A stretch of 64,000 bases of DNA from JBLHKS01 sp047620505 (GCA_047620505.1 JBLHKS010000013.1:1-64000); one strand, 5' to 3'; positions 50,721 to 60,258 are shown, counted from the stretch's first letter. The notes: generated by a model from the letters alone, not told the origin. Numbers and translations are program-made.

Positions 50721-52523
50721 ATGCTCACATTCTGCGATTCCGCGCTCGGCTACGCACGCCGCGAAACGCGCGAAGTCCACGTCGGCTCCGTTGCCATCGG
50801 CGGTCAAAACCCGATCCGGGTTCAGTCGATGCTGACGAGCGACACCCGAGAAATTGACGCTTGCATCGAGGAGACGCTTGGGCTCGTCGAAGTCGGCTGC
50901 GAAATCGTCCGGCTGACGGCGCAGACCCCGAAAATTGCTAGCTGTCTCGAGCAGATCAAAGCCGGCTTGCTGGAGCGCGGTTGCGAAGTCCCGCTCGTTG
51001 CCGACATCCATTTTCAACCAGCAGCTGCTCTCGAAGCGGCGAAGTGGGTCGAGAAAGTTCGAGTGAATCCAGGCAACTACGCCGACTCAAAAAAGTTCGC
51101 GATTCTCGAATACACCGACGAGGAGTACGCCGAAGAACTAAGCCGAATCAAGGCCAAATTCGCCCCTCTCGTTGGCCTTTGCATCGAGCGCGGCGTCGCG
51201 ATGCGGATCGGCACCAACCACGGTTCGCTCAGCGATCGAATCATGAATCGATTCGGCGACACGCCGCTCGGGATGGTCGAAAGCGCGCTCGAATTCGCGC
51301 AGATCGCTCGCGACCGCGATTATCACAATTTCGTCTTCTCGATGAAGGCCAGCAATCCCAAGGTCATGATCGAGGCCTACCGCCTTTTGATCGCCAGGCT
51401 GCGCGAAGCCGGCCCTGACTGGAATTACCCGATTCACCTCGGCGTCACCGAGGCGGGAGACGGCGAAGACGGCCGAATCAAGAGCGCGATCGGGATCGGC
51501 TCGCTGCTGAGCGATGGGATCGGCGACACGATTCGAGTTTCGTTGACCGAAGATTCCGTCTACGAAATTCCCGTCGCGCGTGAGCTGCTAAGAACGGTCG
51601 TCGACCCGCTGCGTAGCGGAATTCGCCAGAATTCCGACGTCAGTCCTTCGTTCGATCCATTTTCCTACGATCGCCGCAAATCCGGAAACCTGGAAATCGC
51701 CGGAATCCCGATCGGCGGCGCGGAAACTTTCCGCGTTTGCGTTACTCAAGCGCATTGGAACGCGGTCGCCCCGCGCCTCACGCAGCTCGGCGAATTTCAG
51801 CCGGAATTCATCCACGAAACTTCCGGCGTCGTCGAAATCGATCCGCGCAACGCCGACGCGATCACCAAAATCAACTCGGCTCCGGGCCAGCAGCTGCTCA
51901 GCGTCGCCAACGGTCTGGAAATCCCAGTCGTCACCGCGTTTCGCCTCCTCGCCGCCAAGGCCGATCCGCGCCACCCGATTCTTCTCAAAGACACGCTCCA
52001 GCCAGACGCAACAGGCGGCCTTCCCGCGATGCTCCGCGCCGGAACCAACATCGGCTCGCTCCTCTGCGACGGCATCGGCGATGCGATTCTCATCCAGGGC
52101 GAACCCGATCCAGACGCCGCGCTGCGCCTCGCCTACAACACGCTTCAGGCCGCCGGCTCCCGCATTTTCAAGACCGACTACGTCGCCTGTCCGTCTTGCG
52201 GTCGGACGCTCTTCAATTTGCAGTCGACCACGCAGAAAATTCGCGAAGCAACCGGCCATCTCAAAGGCGTCCGGATCGCTGTCATGGGCTGCATCGTCAA
52301 CGGCCCAGGCGAAATGGCCGACGCAGATTTCGGCTACGTCGGCGGCGCGCCGGACAAGATCAATCTCTACGTCGGCAAGGAAGCGGTCGAGATGAGCATC
52401 CCGGAAAACGAAGCCGTCTCGCGACTGATCGAATTGATCAAGAAGCACGATCGCTGGTTTGAGGCTGAGGAGACGGTGGACTTTGAGACTGTGGATGGTG
52501 GACTGGAGACTGTGGAAGTTTAA
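50721..52523 (+). CDS. ispG: 4-hydroxy-3-methylbut-2-enyl-diphosphate synthase (long form)
   Basis: The ATG at 50721 is chosen because homology starts at FCDSALGYARRETREVHVGSVAIGGQNPIRVQSMLTSDT; the frame is open 24 codons further up, overlapping rseP. The result is 600 residues, the three-domain form with a middle insertion known from Chlamydiae, plants and other PVC bacteria (two-domain enzymes have about 370). The iron-sulfur ligands are in VACPSCGRTLF and MGCIVNGPGEMADADFGYVGG. Role: the reductive seventh step of the MEP isoprenoid pathway, using a [4Fe-4S] cluster. It is translated in a probable operon with rseP. Confidence 0.95.
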   Translation: MLTFCDSALGYARRETREVHVGSVAIGGQNPIRVQSMLTSDTREIDACIEETLGLVEVGCEIVRLTAQTPKIASCLEQIKAGLLERGCEVPLVADIHFQPAAALEAAKWVEKVRVNPGNYADSKKFAILEYTDEEYAEELSRIKAKFAPLVGLCIERGVAMRIGTNHGSLSDRIMNRFGDTPLGMVESALEFAQIARDRDYHNFVFSMKASNPKVMIEAYRLLIARLREAGPDWNYPIHLGVTEAGDGEDGRIKSAIGIGSLLSDGIGDTIRVSLTEDSVYEIPVARELLRTVVDPLRSGIRQNSDVSPSFDPFSYDRRKSGNLEIAGIPIGGAETFRVCVTQAHWNAVAPRLTQLGEFQPEFIHETSGVVEIDPRNADAITKINSAPGQQLLSVANGLEIPVVTAFRLLAAKADPRHPILLKDTLQPDATGGLPAMLRAGTNIGSLLCDGIGDAILIQGEPDPDAALRLAYNTLQAAGSRIFKTDYVACPSCGRTLFNLQSTTQKIREATGHLKGVRIAVMGCIVNGPGEMADADFGYVGGAPDKINLYVGKEAVEMSIPENEAVSRLIELIKKHDRWFEAEETVDFETVDGGLETVEV

Positions 52524-52550
52524 CCGCGTCCAGCTGCTGCTGACGCGGTT
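52522..52550 (+). terminator. Hairpin at the ispG stop codon
   Basis: AACCGCGTC (52522-52530) and GACGCGGTT (52542-52550) pair perfectly over nine bases around an 11-base loop. The loop is itself a piece of the repeated CAGCTGCTG sequence. The stem begins within the ispG TAA. There is no T tract, so it could be a factor-dependent terminator or an mRNA-end structure. Confidence 0.5.
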
Positions 52551-52589
52551 GCCGTAGACGAAAAGCAGAGGCATCCGCTACAAAACTCC

Positions 52590-54023
52590 TTGCTGCGAAT
52601 CGCAAACTGCCGACTCTTCCGCGTGCTATCCAAAATCTGGCGACCCGACACGCCCTTCGCTCCCCGCAACGCGCCATTTTTCTACGGCTGGGCGATCGTA
52701 TTCGGAGCCACGCTCGGGACAATTTTCAGCATCCCGGGCCAGACGATGGGCTTCAGCGTCTTCACGGAAATCATGATGAAGGAGCTCGGCCTGTCGCGGG
52801 TCGAGCTGAGCTCGGCTTACTTTGTCGGAACGCTCGCCAGCGGCTTGACGCTGCCCTTCGCCGGCAGGCTCTACGATCATTGGGGAGGCCGACGAATGGT
52901 CGTCGCATCGGCCCTGGTTACCGGATTGATTCTCTTTTACTTCGCGGGTTCAGCCAGAGCCAGTCGATCGATTTCGGAGCTGTTGCCGAACGTGTCTCAA
53001 GTCGTGATTTCGTTCACCGTGATCGCCTTCGGCTTCTTCGTTGTGCGCTTTTCCGCCCAGGGCGTGCTCACGATGAGCTGCCGAAACATGATGGGAAAAT
53101 GGTTCGATCGAAAACGTGGAATCGCGATCGGAATCAGCGCGATTTTCACCTCGTTCGGCTTTTCCTTCGCGCCGAAAGGACTCGACATGATGATCGAGAA
53201 ATTCGGCTACGAAGGTTGCTGGAATATACTCGGATTCCTCTCGATTTTCGGCATGGCCGTGATCGGCTGGCTTGTGTTTCGGGATAACCCGGAGGAGTGC
53301 GGGCTGAAAATGGACGGCGCCGTGGATGAAGAAGATCACGAGCCGGCACCGAGCCAGGCTGGGGTCGCCCAGTTCGAAACTGCGACTCGAGCGACACTGC
53401 CGCCACAGAATCCCGACACGTTGATCAAGCGGGAATTCACTCGTCAGGAAGCGATCCGAACCGGTGCCTTCTGGGTTTTCGCGCTTTCGCTGTCCTGGTT
53501 CGGTCTGTATTTCACAGCATTCACGTTTCACATCGTATCGATCGCGGCGGAGCTGGGCCGCACGAAAGATTTCGTCCTGACGCTTTTTATTCCGATTTCG
53601 CTGATCAGCGTGGTCAGCGGCTTGGCCTTCGGTTTTGCCGGCCCTCACATCCGCCTGAAATCGCTGCTCGTCGTCATGAACGTGGCCGCAGTTCTCGGCG
53701 CACTCGGCATGGTCTTTCTTGATCGATCTTGGGGCGTCGTGGCATTCGTAATCGGAAACGGAATCACCGGCGGCGCGTTCTCAAACCTGCTGGGCGTTGC
53801 GTTTCCGCGATTCTTCGGCCGCAAACACCTCGGAGCGATCTCCGGAGTCAACATGTCAGCCATGGTAATCGCAAGCGGGCTCGGCCCGGTCGTGTTCGCC
53901 GTTTCCCAGCAGCTGCTGGGTTCCTACGTTCACGCGCTGACTGTCAGCATCGCTGTGCCAGCGACATTCAGTGTGCTTGGCTGGATTTACGGCGACAACC
54001 CGCAGCGGAAGCTTCCTGACTGA
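52590..54023 (+). CDS. MFS transporter (monocarboxylate/oxalate-formate-like)
   Basis: The frame opens with TTG at 52590 (477 residues); a GTG at 52623 is an equally good start, because the first helix begins only at FFYGWAIVFGATLGTIFSIPGQTMG. Twelve hydrophobic segments are recognisable. The MFS loop 2-3 motif appears as GRLYDHWGGRRMV. The GQTMGFSVFTEIMMKELGLSRVELSSAY stretch resembles the oxalate/formate-monocarboxylate branch. The central cytoplasmic loop (about 225-280) is hydrophilic and acidic. The substrate is unknown. It converges with the second MFS gene and shares a small hairpin with it. Confidence 0.83.
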   Translation: MLRIANCRLFRVLSKIWRPDTPFAPRNAPFFYGWAIVFGATLGTIFSIPGQTMGFSVFTEIMMKELGLSRVELSSAYFVGTLASGLTLPFAGRLYDHWGGRRMVVASALVTGLILFYFAGSARASRSISELLPNVSQVVISFTVIAFGFFVVRFSAQGVLTMSCRNMMGKWFDRKRGIAIGISAIFTSFGFSFAPKGLDMMIEKFGYEGCWNILGFLSIFGMAVIGWLVFRDNPEECGLKMDGAVDEEDHEPAPSQAGVAQFETATRATLPPQNPDTLIKREFTRQEAIRTGAFWVFALSLSWFGLYFTAFTFHIVSIAAELGRTKDFVLTLFIPISLISVVSGLAFGFAGPHIRLKSLLVVMNVAAVLGALGMVFLDRSWGVVAFVIGNGITGGAFSNLLGVAFPRFFGRKHLGAISGVNMSAMVIASGLGPVVFAVSQQLLGSYVHALTVSIAVPATFSVLGWIYGDNPQRKLPD

Positions 54024-54033
54024 TTTCGTCAGG
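54015..54033. terminator. Small bidirectional hairpin between convergent MFS genes
   Basis: CCTGAC (54015-54020) pairs with GTCAGG (54028-54033) around a 7-base loop. It overlaps both stop codons, TGA at 54021-54023 on the plus strand and TGA at 54029-54031 on the minus strand. TGATTTT follows on the plus side. The stem is short, so this is a weak call. Confidence 0.4.
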
Positions 54034-55294
54034 TGATTTTCTTCGATGCGTTGATCCCGAGAGCGGCGACTGAGGCAACGAGGTAGCCAGCGGCGCAGAA
54101 AATGAAGGCCTCATGCCAATCGCCGTTGTGATCGAGGTGCTTGTTCACTAGCGGAAGCAAAACCGGGAACGCGAACGCGCCGAGGTTTCCCCACATGTTG
54201 CCCCATCCAAAAGCGGGTGCGGTGTTTTTGCCAGCGACGTCCATGATGCAGGCCCAGATCGCCGGGATGCTCAAATCCGTCATGAACGCGACGGTCGCGA
54301 CGGCAACTACGATGAACGCAGTAGAATCTACGAAGAGGCAGCTGACATAGGCGAGCATCGCGACGACGTAGGCTCCGAGCATCGGGATCATCCGGCCTTT
54401 GCGGACGCCAAACCGCTTAACAAGGTAGTCGGTCAGGAATCCGCCGATTAACAGACCCACGATCCCGGCGAACAACGCAATGCTGATTAGAATTCCGCCA
54501 ACCGAATCGTCCACGTGTCGCACTTCTTTGAGGTAGGTCGGAAACCAGCTGACGAGAAAAACCCAGCCGATGTTGATGCCGAATTGCACGATGCACATCA
54601 GCCACATGGTGGGATTGCGCACGATTCGCAGCACGACCGCAAACGGATTTGCCTCGGGAGATTCGGGCTTAGCACCCGCTTTGACGAGATCGCGCTCGGC
54701 CTCGTTGCACTTCGGATGTTCATCAGGCGATTCACGAACCGCCCGCCAGAAAAACAGGGCGAAGAGGAATCCGGACAGTCCGTAAAGAACCAAGAGCCAA
54801 CGCCAGGAAAGCGCATCGGCCAAGAGCCAAGCCGTTAAGGCGGGGGCAATCGCGCCGCCGATCCGTCCACCGATCGAGACGATGCTGCTGGCGCGACCAT
54901 GAGAAACTGGCGGCATCCAACGCCGAATCAGAGCACCGCTGGTCGGGTAACAGCCGGCTTGGGCAAAACCAAATATGAATCGGGCGATCAGGATCGAAAC
55001 GAATCCCCAGGCCAACCCGGTGAGCATCGTGCAGACCGACCAGAGCACGATGTAGATTACGAGCATTCGCCTGGCACCGAATTTGTCGGCGAGCATCCCG
55101 GCTGGCACCTGCGCAATCGCGTAGGCGAGGTAAAACGATCCGAGGATCCAGCCCTTCTGCTGGTCGTTGATTCCGAGGTCTGTTTTAAACGAGGCGAGCT
55201 TCGAAATCTCCGCCATGCAGTTGCGATCGATGTAAAGCAGGATCGCGACGAGGGTCATCGACCCCACGGTGAGATGGCGGTAGTTCGTCGGCAT
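54029..55294 (-). CDS. MFS transporter of the anion:cation symporter (hexuronate-like) type
   Basis: The ATG at 55294 (421 residues) is preferred over the upstream one at 55306. The protein has twelve helices with ACS-family features: VAILLYIDRNCMAEISKLASFKTDLGINDQQKGWILGSFYLAYAIAQVPAGMLADKFGARR at the start (YIDR in helix 1, GWILGSFY in helix 2), FGFAQAGCYPTSGALIRRWMP, and SWFPTYLKEVRHVD in helix 7. This branch imports sugar acids such as hexuronates or galactonate. That fits a glycan-degrading cell, but the substrate is inferred. It lies 55 bases after murG on the same strand and may be read through from the cell-wall cluster. Confidence 0.85.
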   Translation of the reverse strand: MPTNYRHLTVGSMTLVAILLYIDRNCMAEISKLASFKTDLGINDQQKGWILGSFYLAYAIAQVPAGMLADKFGARRMLVIYIVLWSVCTMLTGLAWGFVSILIARFIFGFAQAGCYPTSGALIRRWMPPVSHGRASSIVSIGGRIGGAIAPALTAWLLADALSWRWLLVLYGLSGFLFALFFWRAVRESPDEHPKCNEAERDLVKAGAKPESPEANPFAVVLRIVRNPTMWLMCIVQFGINIGWVFLVSWFPTYLKEVRHVDDSVGGILISIALFAGIVGLLIGGFLTDYLVKRFGVRKGRMIPMLGAYVVAMLAYVSCLFVDSTAFIVVAVATVAFMTDLSIPAIWACIMDVAGKNTAPAFGWGNMWGNLGAFAFPVLLPLVNKHLDHNGDWHEAFIFCAAGYLVASVAALGINASKKIT

Positions 55295-55348
55295 GGACAA
55301 GACCACACGACAAACCGCCGAAGACGCAAGACAAGAATTTTGCCGGCT

Positions 55349-56488
55349 TCAAGCCGGAGCCGTCATCTCAACCAGCTGCCGAATCGCCCGAGCTGCATGC
55401 TTCGGCGCGAGTGTTTTCATGTTCTCGCCCATCGTTTTGAGCCTGTCGGAATTCGTGCCGAGCTCGGCGATCGTCCGAGCGAGGACTTCTGCGGTGAGAT
55501 CCTTCTGCTGAATCACAACGCAGGCGTCTTTTTCGACAAAAACGTCCGCATTCCGATTTTGATGGTCGTCGGTGGCATGGGGATAGGGAACGAGGATCCC
55601 GGGAAGGCCGATCACCGACATTTCCGTCAGCGACGAGGCTCCAGAGCGGCAAACGGCGAGATCACAGGCGGCGTAGGCCTGTTCGATTTCGCTGGTAAAA
55701 GGAACGACGTGCGAGCGGATTTCGGTTTTGGCGTAACCGGCGCTGACTTCCTTGAAATCTTCCTGGCCGGTGATGTGGAGCATCTGAATCAGCTCTGGCT
55801 CGAAGAATTGGAGCATCTCGACGACGGCTTCGTTGATTCCGTGCGCGCCCTGGCTGCCGCCCATCACCATGAGCGTGAATCGGTCCTTTTCGAGACCGAA
55901 GTGCTGACGAGCAGCTGCTGGTTCGGGCAATTTGTAGAGGCCCGATCGAACGGGCGTGCCGACGACCTTGGCCTTTTTCGAGGGGAGATGCTTTTTGCAG
56001 GCTTCCCAACCGCAGAGCGCGAATCTCGCAATCCTGGCGTTGAGCCGATTGGCGCGACCAGGAATCGCGTTGGCTTCGTGAATCATCCCGACGCAGCCGG
56101 CCATTTTCGCGGCGAGCAGCGGTGCCGTCGAGGTGAATCCACCCATCCCGATGACGGTGTCGGCGTCGATTTCCTTGATCAACTGCTTGGTGCGCTTGAC
56201 GCCTTTGCGGAGTTTCGAAAGGAACGGAAACATTTTCGGCGACCAGGGTTTCGGAGCGGCGACGCTGGGCAGCTGCTCGAATCTGAGATGCGGGTAGGCC
56301 TGGCTGGCGATCTGATCGATCTCTTTTTCGGAGATCAAGAGGATCACTTTTCGGCCTCGGCTGATGAGCTGTTCGGCAATCGCGATCCCCGGGAAAAGGT
56401 GCCCACCCGTTCCGCCACAGGCGATGATCACGCCCTTTTTAGCGCCGTTTGATGCTATTTTTTTCTTTAAAGCCATTTTTGAGGTCAT
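55349..56488 (-). CDS. murG: MurG, lipid II-forming N-acetylglucosaminyltransferase
   Basis: The protein has 379 residues. The first Gly-rich loop ACGGTGGHLFPGIAIAEQL, the second GMGGFTSTAPLLAAKMAG, the third GGSQGAHGINEAV, and the donor-binding CRSGASSLTEMSVIGLPGILVPYPHATDDHQNRNA are all present. Role: transfer of GlcNAc to lipid I on the inner face of the membrane. Its ATG overlaps the ftsW stop by four bases, so the pair is translationally coupled. The normal order murD, ftsW, murG is kept, and an N-terminal Lys-rich stretch is an ordinary variation. murC and murB, usually next, are absent here. Confidence 0.96.
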   Translation of the reverse strand: MTSKMALKKKIASNGAKKGVIIACGGTGGHLFPGIAIAEQLISRGRKVILLISEKEIDQIASQAYPHLRFEQLPSVAAPKPWSPKMFPFLSKLRKGVKRTKQLIKEIDADTVIGMGGFTSTAPLLAAKMAGCVGMIHEANAIPGRANRLNARIARFALCGWEACKKHLPSKKAKVVGTPVRSGLYKLPEPAAARQHFGLEKDRFTLMVMGGSQGAHGINEAVVEMLQFFEPELIQMLHITGQEDFKEVSAGYAKTEIRSHVVPFTSEIEQAYAACDLAVCRSGASSLTEMSVIGLPGILVPYPHATDDHQNRNADVFVEKDACVVIQQKDLTAEVLARTIAELGTNSDRLKTMGENMKTLAPKHAARAIRQLVEMTAPA

Positions 56489-57657
56489 CCACGAGCCAGC
56501 GTGATTCGCTTTTCTCTGGCGAGAAGCGGCTCAGCGCGCTCATGCAATCGCCCTTGCCTGTAAATATTCAAGAGACAACCTACGCCAACAAGAGAAACCA
56601 GAAGATGGGAACCCCCGTAACTCACAAACGGGAGGGGAAGACCGGTGTTCGGAAGCAGCCTGGTGGTGACTCCGATATTCACGATCGCCTGGATCGAAAT
56701 GCACATCACGATGCCGACTCCTAGCAGTTTTCCGAAGCGATCCGGGGCGTGCATCGCGATTGCGAGGCCAAGAATTGTGATCGCGATGAAGCAGAAGACC
56801 ACGAGCATCGTCGCGCCGACTCCAAGCTCTTCGCCGATCATCGGGAAAATGAAATCGGTGTGCGCAAACGGCATGTACATCATTTTCATCCGGCCCATGC
56901 CGAGGCCGAGGCCTTCGACGCCGCCGGAGCCGATCGCGAGCAGGGCCATCCGCTGCTGGTGGCCGGTGGTTTGCTCGTAAAGTTCGGGATGGAACAACGC
57001 GTCGACGCGCTCCATCCGGATTGGGTCGGTGGAGATGAGAAAGGCGACGACGACGATGGCGAGAATGCCGCCAACCGAGAGAAATCGCAGGCTGCTTCCG
57101 CCGATGAACATCATGGCGGCGACGGCTCCGGAAAGCACGAGGGTAGAGCCAATGTCGACTTCGAGAATGATCAGGCCGAGGATGATCGCGGCGAAAAGGC
57201 CGGGCATGGCGAATCCGAGCCAGAATTCACCCACGTTTTCGCTGTGGCGCGCGAACCAGGCCGCGAGGAGCACGACGAGGGCGAATTTCCCGATTTCCGA
57301 AGGCTGAAACCGGAAGTCGAAGCCGAGTTCCCGAGCGCTGATCCAGCGGCTTTCTCCGTTGATTTCCAGGCCGACGTTGGGCAGGAAACAGGCGGCGAGA
57401 AGAGCGATGGCGGCGATGTAGCCGACCCAGGCGTAGCGCTTGAGGACGTGGTAGTCGACGCAGGCGGCTCCGATGCAGAGCAGAATGCCGATGGCGATCC
57501 AAAGCAGCTGGCGCCTGGCGTCAAAGTAGACGTCGTCCGCTTTCGCCTCAGCTCCCCAGACCGAGGTCGAGATGAGCATGACGAGACCGATCCCGAGGAG
57601 GGTCAGGACGGCAACGACGAGGAGATGGGCGCTGCGTTTGGCGAATTCCGAAGTCAT
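56485..57657 (-). CDS. ftsW: FtsW/RodA-type SEDS peptidoglycan polymerase
   Basis: The protein has 390 residues with about ten membrane helices. SEDS motifs are visible: a WLA-like RQLLWIAIGILL, RWISARELGFDFRFQPSEIGKFALVVLLAAW, PMIGEELGVGATMLVVF, and the C-terminal NTGLPLPFVSYGGSHLLVSLVGVGCLLNI. Its position between murD and murG makes FtsW (division) more likely than RodA. Role: glycan-chain polymerisation with a class b PBP. An intact FtsW argues for an organism with ordinary septal peptidoglycan. It starts 25 bases after the LysM gene stop. Confidence 0.94.
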   Translation of the reverse strand: MTSEFAKRSAHLLVVAVLTLLGIGLVMLISTSVWGAEAKADDVYFDARRQLLWIAIGILLCIGAACVDYHVLKRYAWVGYIAAIALLAACFLPNVGLEINGESRWISARELGFDFRFQPSEIGKFALVVLLAAWFARHSENVGEFWLGFAMPGLFAAIILGLIILEVDIGSTLVLSGAVAAMMFIGGSSLRFLSVGGILAIVVVAFLISTDPIRMERVDALFHPELYEQTTGHQQRMALLAIGSGGVEGLGLGMGRMKMMYMPFAHTDFIFPMIGEELGVGATMLVVFCFIAITILGLAIAMHAPDRFGKLLGVGIVMCISIQAIVNIGVTTRLLPNTGLPLPFVSYGGSHLLVSLVGVGCLLNIYRQGRLHERAEPLLAREKRITLARG

Positions 57658-57681
57658 TGGAGCGAGAAATTCGATCGAAAT

Positions 57682-58758
57682 TTACGGAACGCGGAGGAGT
57701 TGACCCACTTGGAGCTGCGGGCTGTTCAAGGCGTTGACATTCAGCAGCTGCTGGACGCTGACACCGAATCTACGGGCAATTCCGTAGGCGGTGTCGCCGG
57801 TGACGACCCGATAAGTTCGGAACATCGCAGGCGGCTGAGCTGCGGGTTGGAACTGCGGCTGACCGGATTGTTCCTGCCAGATCGAGGAGGCTGGACCGTT
57901 GGATTGCGGCTGTCTCGGCCGGCCCTGGGGCTGCTGCTGGGGCGGAAACTGCTGCTGCGGAATCGGATGAATCGGCCGAGCTCGAATCGGAGCCTGCGGG
58001 TTCTGCGGATTTTGCGGCTGAGGATGGATCTGCGTCAAACGCGGGTCAGCTGCCGGATTTGGCGAAACCGGCTGTTGCTGCTGCGGGGCCTGCGCCGGAA
58101 TCGAAGTGAGGCGCTCGTGGACCGGGCGATCGGCGACGACTTCATCGAAACTTTCCGGCTCGAGCTCGGGCTGTGCGGCTGGCGGCGGCGGAGTCGTTTC
58201 GATCGGATCAAGCGTGACCTCGGCGACCGGCTCCGGATCTTCGGCGGGTGCCGGCGGAATTTCCGCGGTGGCTCCGCGGCCATCGACCACGATAATCCAC
58301 TGACCATAATAAAGTTTTTCGCCCGATTTGAATCCGTTGATCTGCTCGATTTTCGCGGCGCTGGCGTTGAACATCCGCGCGACGTGCGGCAGCTGTTCGT
58401 TCAAACCGACTCGATAGCGCTTGTAGCCTTTCGCTTGGAATTCCGGATCCGGATGCTCGACCACAATCGGGCCGCGACTCTGAATTTGAGACGCTGAACT
58501 CGAACCATCCGACGAATTTTCGACCAGGCCTGCCGCGTCCGCCGACGAAACCGGGGTATCGTCTTTTCCAAACCAGTTGAAGGCGAGAATCCCGCCAATC
58601 GCGATCACGTGCATCAAAAGCACGACGAAAAACACGCGTCCGAGACCCGCGCGAGGTCGCCTCATCGTGAAATCTTCTTCCTCGGTGATCGCCGCGGAAA
58701 ATCGGACTGCTCTGGGGTGTCCGCCGCGCCGGGGAGTGCGTTTTTTGTTTCGTGTCAT
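57682..58758 (-). CDS. LysM-domain cell-wall protein with Pro/Gln-rich linker
   Basis: The protein has 358 residues. A basic cytoplasmic N-terminus (about 35 residues) is followed by one membrane helix (RVFFVVLLMHVIAIGGILAFNWF). Outside are a LysM-like segment (YKRYRVGLNEQLPHVARMFNASAAKIEQINGFKSGEKLYYGQWIIV, about 112-158), a long Pro/Gln/Glu-rich linker, and a clear C-terminal LysM (TYRVVTGDTAYGIARRFGVSVQQLLNVNALNSPQLQVGQLLRVP). LysM binds GlcNAc-containing peptidoglycan. It is inserted between murD and ftsW and is likely a division or wall-anchoring factor of this lineage. The palindrome at 57742-57753 encodes QQLL inside the LysM. Confidence 0.85.
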   Translation of the reverse strand: MTRNKKRTPRRGGHPRAVRFSAAITEEEDFTMRRPRAGLGRVFFVVLLMHVIAIGGILAFNWFGKDDTPVSSADAAGLVENSSDGSSSASQIQSRGPIVVEHPDPEFQAKGYKRYRVGLNEQLPHVARMFNASAAKIEQINGFKSGEKLYYGQWIIVVDGRGATAEIPPAPAEDPEPVAEVTLDPIETTPPPPAAQPELEPESFDEVVADRPVHERLTSIPAQAPQQQQPVSPNPAADPRLTQIHPQPQNPQNPQAPIRARPIHPIPQQQFPPQQQPQGRPRQPQSNGPASSIWQEQSGQPQFQPAAQPPAMFRTYRVVTGDTAYGIARRFGVSVQQLLNVNALNSPQLQVGQLLRVP

Positions 58759-58822
58759 CGAATTGAATTGTGGGAGGTTGGGAATCGAAGAATCGAGATT
58801 TATTTAAGATTACCTAAGTATC

Positions 58823-60154
58823 CTAAAATTTCATCACGAATTTTTTAAAAACTTTTCCGCGTTCCCCGTAGCTCGAAAATTGGTCAAACGAAGACGATCC
58901 AGGCGAAAACAGCACGGTCTGACCGGAGTTCGCGAGCGCCCGCGCTTCCTCGACCGCCTTGCCCAGCTCCCCGGCGACCACGCAGTTCGCCGCGTCTTTC
59001 CACGTTTCGGCGATTCGCTCCGCCGTTTCGCCGATCAAAATCGCGTGACTCACTTTCTCCGAGATCAGCGGCGTGATTTCGGAAAAATCGAGCCCCTTTT
59101 CCTTGCCGCCAGCGATCAGCACGACCGGCTTCGGCTGACCGCGCAGACTGGATTCCATCGCGTGAAGATTCGTTGCCTTCGAATCGTTGATGAACTCGAT
59201 TCCATCCACAATTCGGACGAGTTCGCAGCGATGCTCAGGCGGCTGATAGTTCGCGAGCGCCGCCTGAACGGTTTCGGGCGAAATCTCAAATTCGGCCCCA
59301 GCTGCAAGCGCCGCCATGACGTTTTCCGCGTTGTGAGCGCCCCGAAGCTGCGTCGCGGAAAAGTCAAAAACGCGGTCCTCGCCGCGCAGAATCCACTGAC
59401 CGTCAAAACCGTAGTCCGCTCCGGTTTCGAAAGCGCTGAAAGTGACCACGCGTGGCTTCAAATCGCCCAGCAGCTGCCGGTCCTCAAACTTCACGATCGC
59501 GAGGTCCGTTTCGGCCTGAAAATCGAACATTCGCAGCTTCGCCGCCCGGTAGTCGTCCATCGAATCATAACGATCGAGGTGATCCGCCGCGAAATTGAGC
59601 CAGACGCTGACCCGAGGCCGAAATGAATCGATCGCTTCAAGCTGAAAGCTGCTCACTTCGAGCGAAATGACGTCGTAGAGCTCGCCCTCGATCACGACTT
59701 CGGAAAACGGAATCCCGATGTTCCCAGCCGGCGTGCAGCGCAGCTTCGTGTGATCGAAAACTTCATCGATCATCTCGGTCGTCGTCGTTTTCCCGTTGGT
59801 TCCGGTGATCGCGATCACCTCCGAATCGCAGGACCGCCAGGCGAACTCGATTTCGCCGATCACCGGGATTCCACGGCTCGAAAACTGGGTCACGAGCGGT
59901 CGCCGCAGGTCGATTCCCGGGCTCTGGACGACGAGTTCGACCGCCTCCGTTTCGGCGAAATTTTCCGCCTCGGGCCCGAAAACTCCGCGCGCTTCGAGCT
60001 TCAGCAGCTGCTGGCGTGCGTCGTCGAAACGATCGACCGGTCCGCTGTCCAGCAGAACGACTTCAGCCCCTTGCTTGCGAGCCAGACGAGCAGCCGCAAG
60101 CCCGGATCGGCCTGCGCCAAGAACGGCAATTTTCTTCGGTTGAGAAGTCGACAT
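58823..60154 (-). CDS. murD: MurD, UDP-N-acetylmuramoyl-L-alanine:D-glutamate ligase
   Basis: The ATG at 60154 is chosen because the N-terminal Rossmann strand (KKIAVLGAGRSGLAAARLA) follows at once; the frame is open 18 codons further. The protein has 443 residues, normal for MurD. The ATP-binding loop AITGTNGKTTTTEMID, the carbamylated-Lys region (YDVISLEVSSFQLE), FINDSKATNLHAMESSLRG and the C-terminal LFSPGSSSFDQFSSYGERGKVFKKFV are all present. Role: the cytoplasmic second amino-acid addition in peptidoglycan precursor synthesis. It is the first gene of the minus-strand wall cluster and is divergent from the sigma factor. Confidence 0.96.
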   Translation of the reverse strand: MSTSQPKKIAVLGAGRSGLAAARLARKQGAEVVLLDSGPVDRFDDARQQLLKLEARGVFGPEAENFAETEAVELVVQSPGIDLRRPLVTQFSSRGIPVIGEIEFAWRSCDSEVIAITGTNGKTTTTEMIDEVFDHTKLRCTPAGNIGIPFSEVVIEGELYDVISLEVSSFQLEAIDSFRPRVSVWLNFAADHLDRYDSMDDYRAAKLRMFDFQAETDLAIVKFEDRQLLGDLKPRVVTFSAFETGADYGFDGQWILRGEDRVFDFSATQLRGAHNAENVMAALAAGAEFEISPETVQAALANYQPPEHRCELVRIVDGIEFINDSKATNLHAMESSLRGQPKPVVLIAGGKEKGLDFSEITPLISEKVSHAILIGETAERIAETWKDAANCVVAGELGKAVEEARALANSGQTVLFSPGSSSFDQFSSYGERGKVFKKFVMKF

Positions 60155-60258
60155 GGAGGGCGACGACCATAGCAGCGGTTGGTCAGGTTTCACCCTGATC
60201 GTTTGCAAAGGCCGTTGATCGCGGAAATCGTTGTTAACCTCTGGCGAGTCGCCGGCAT

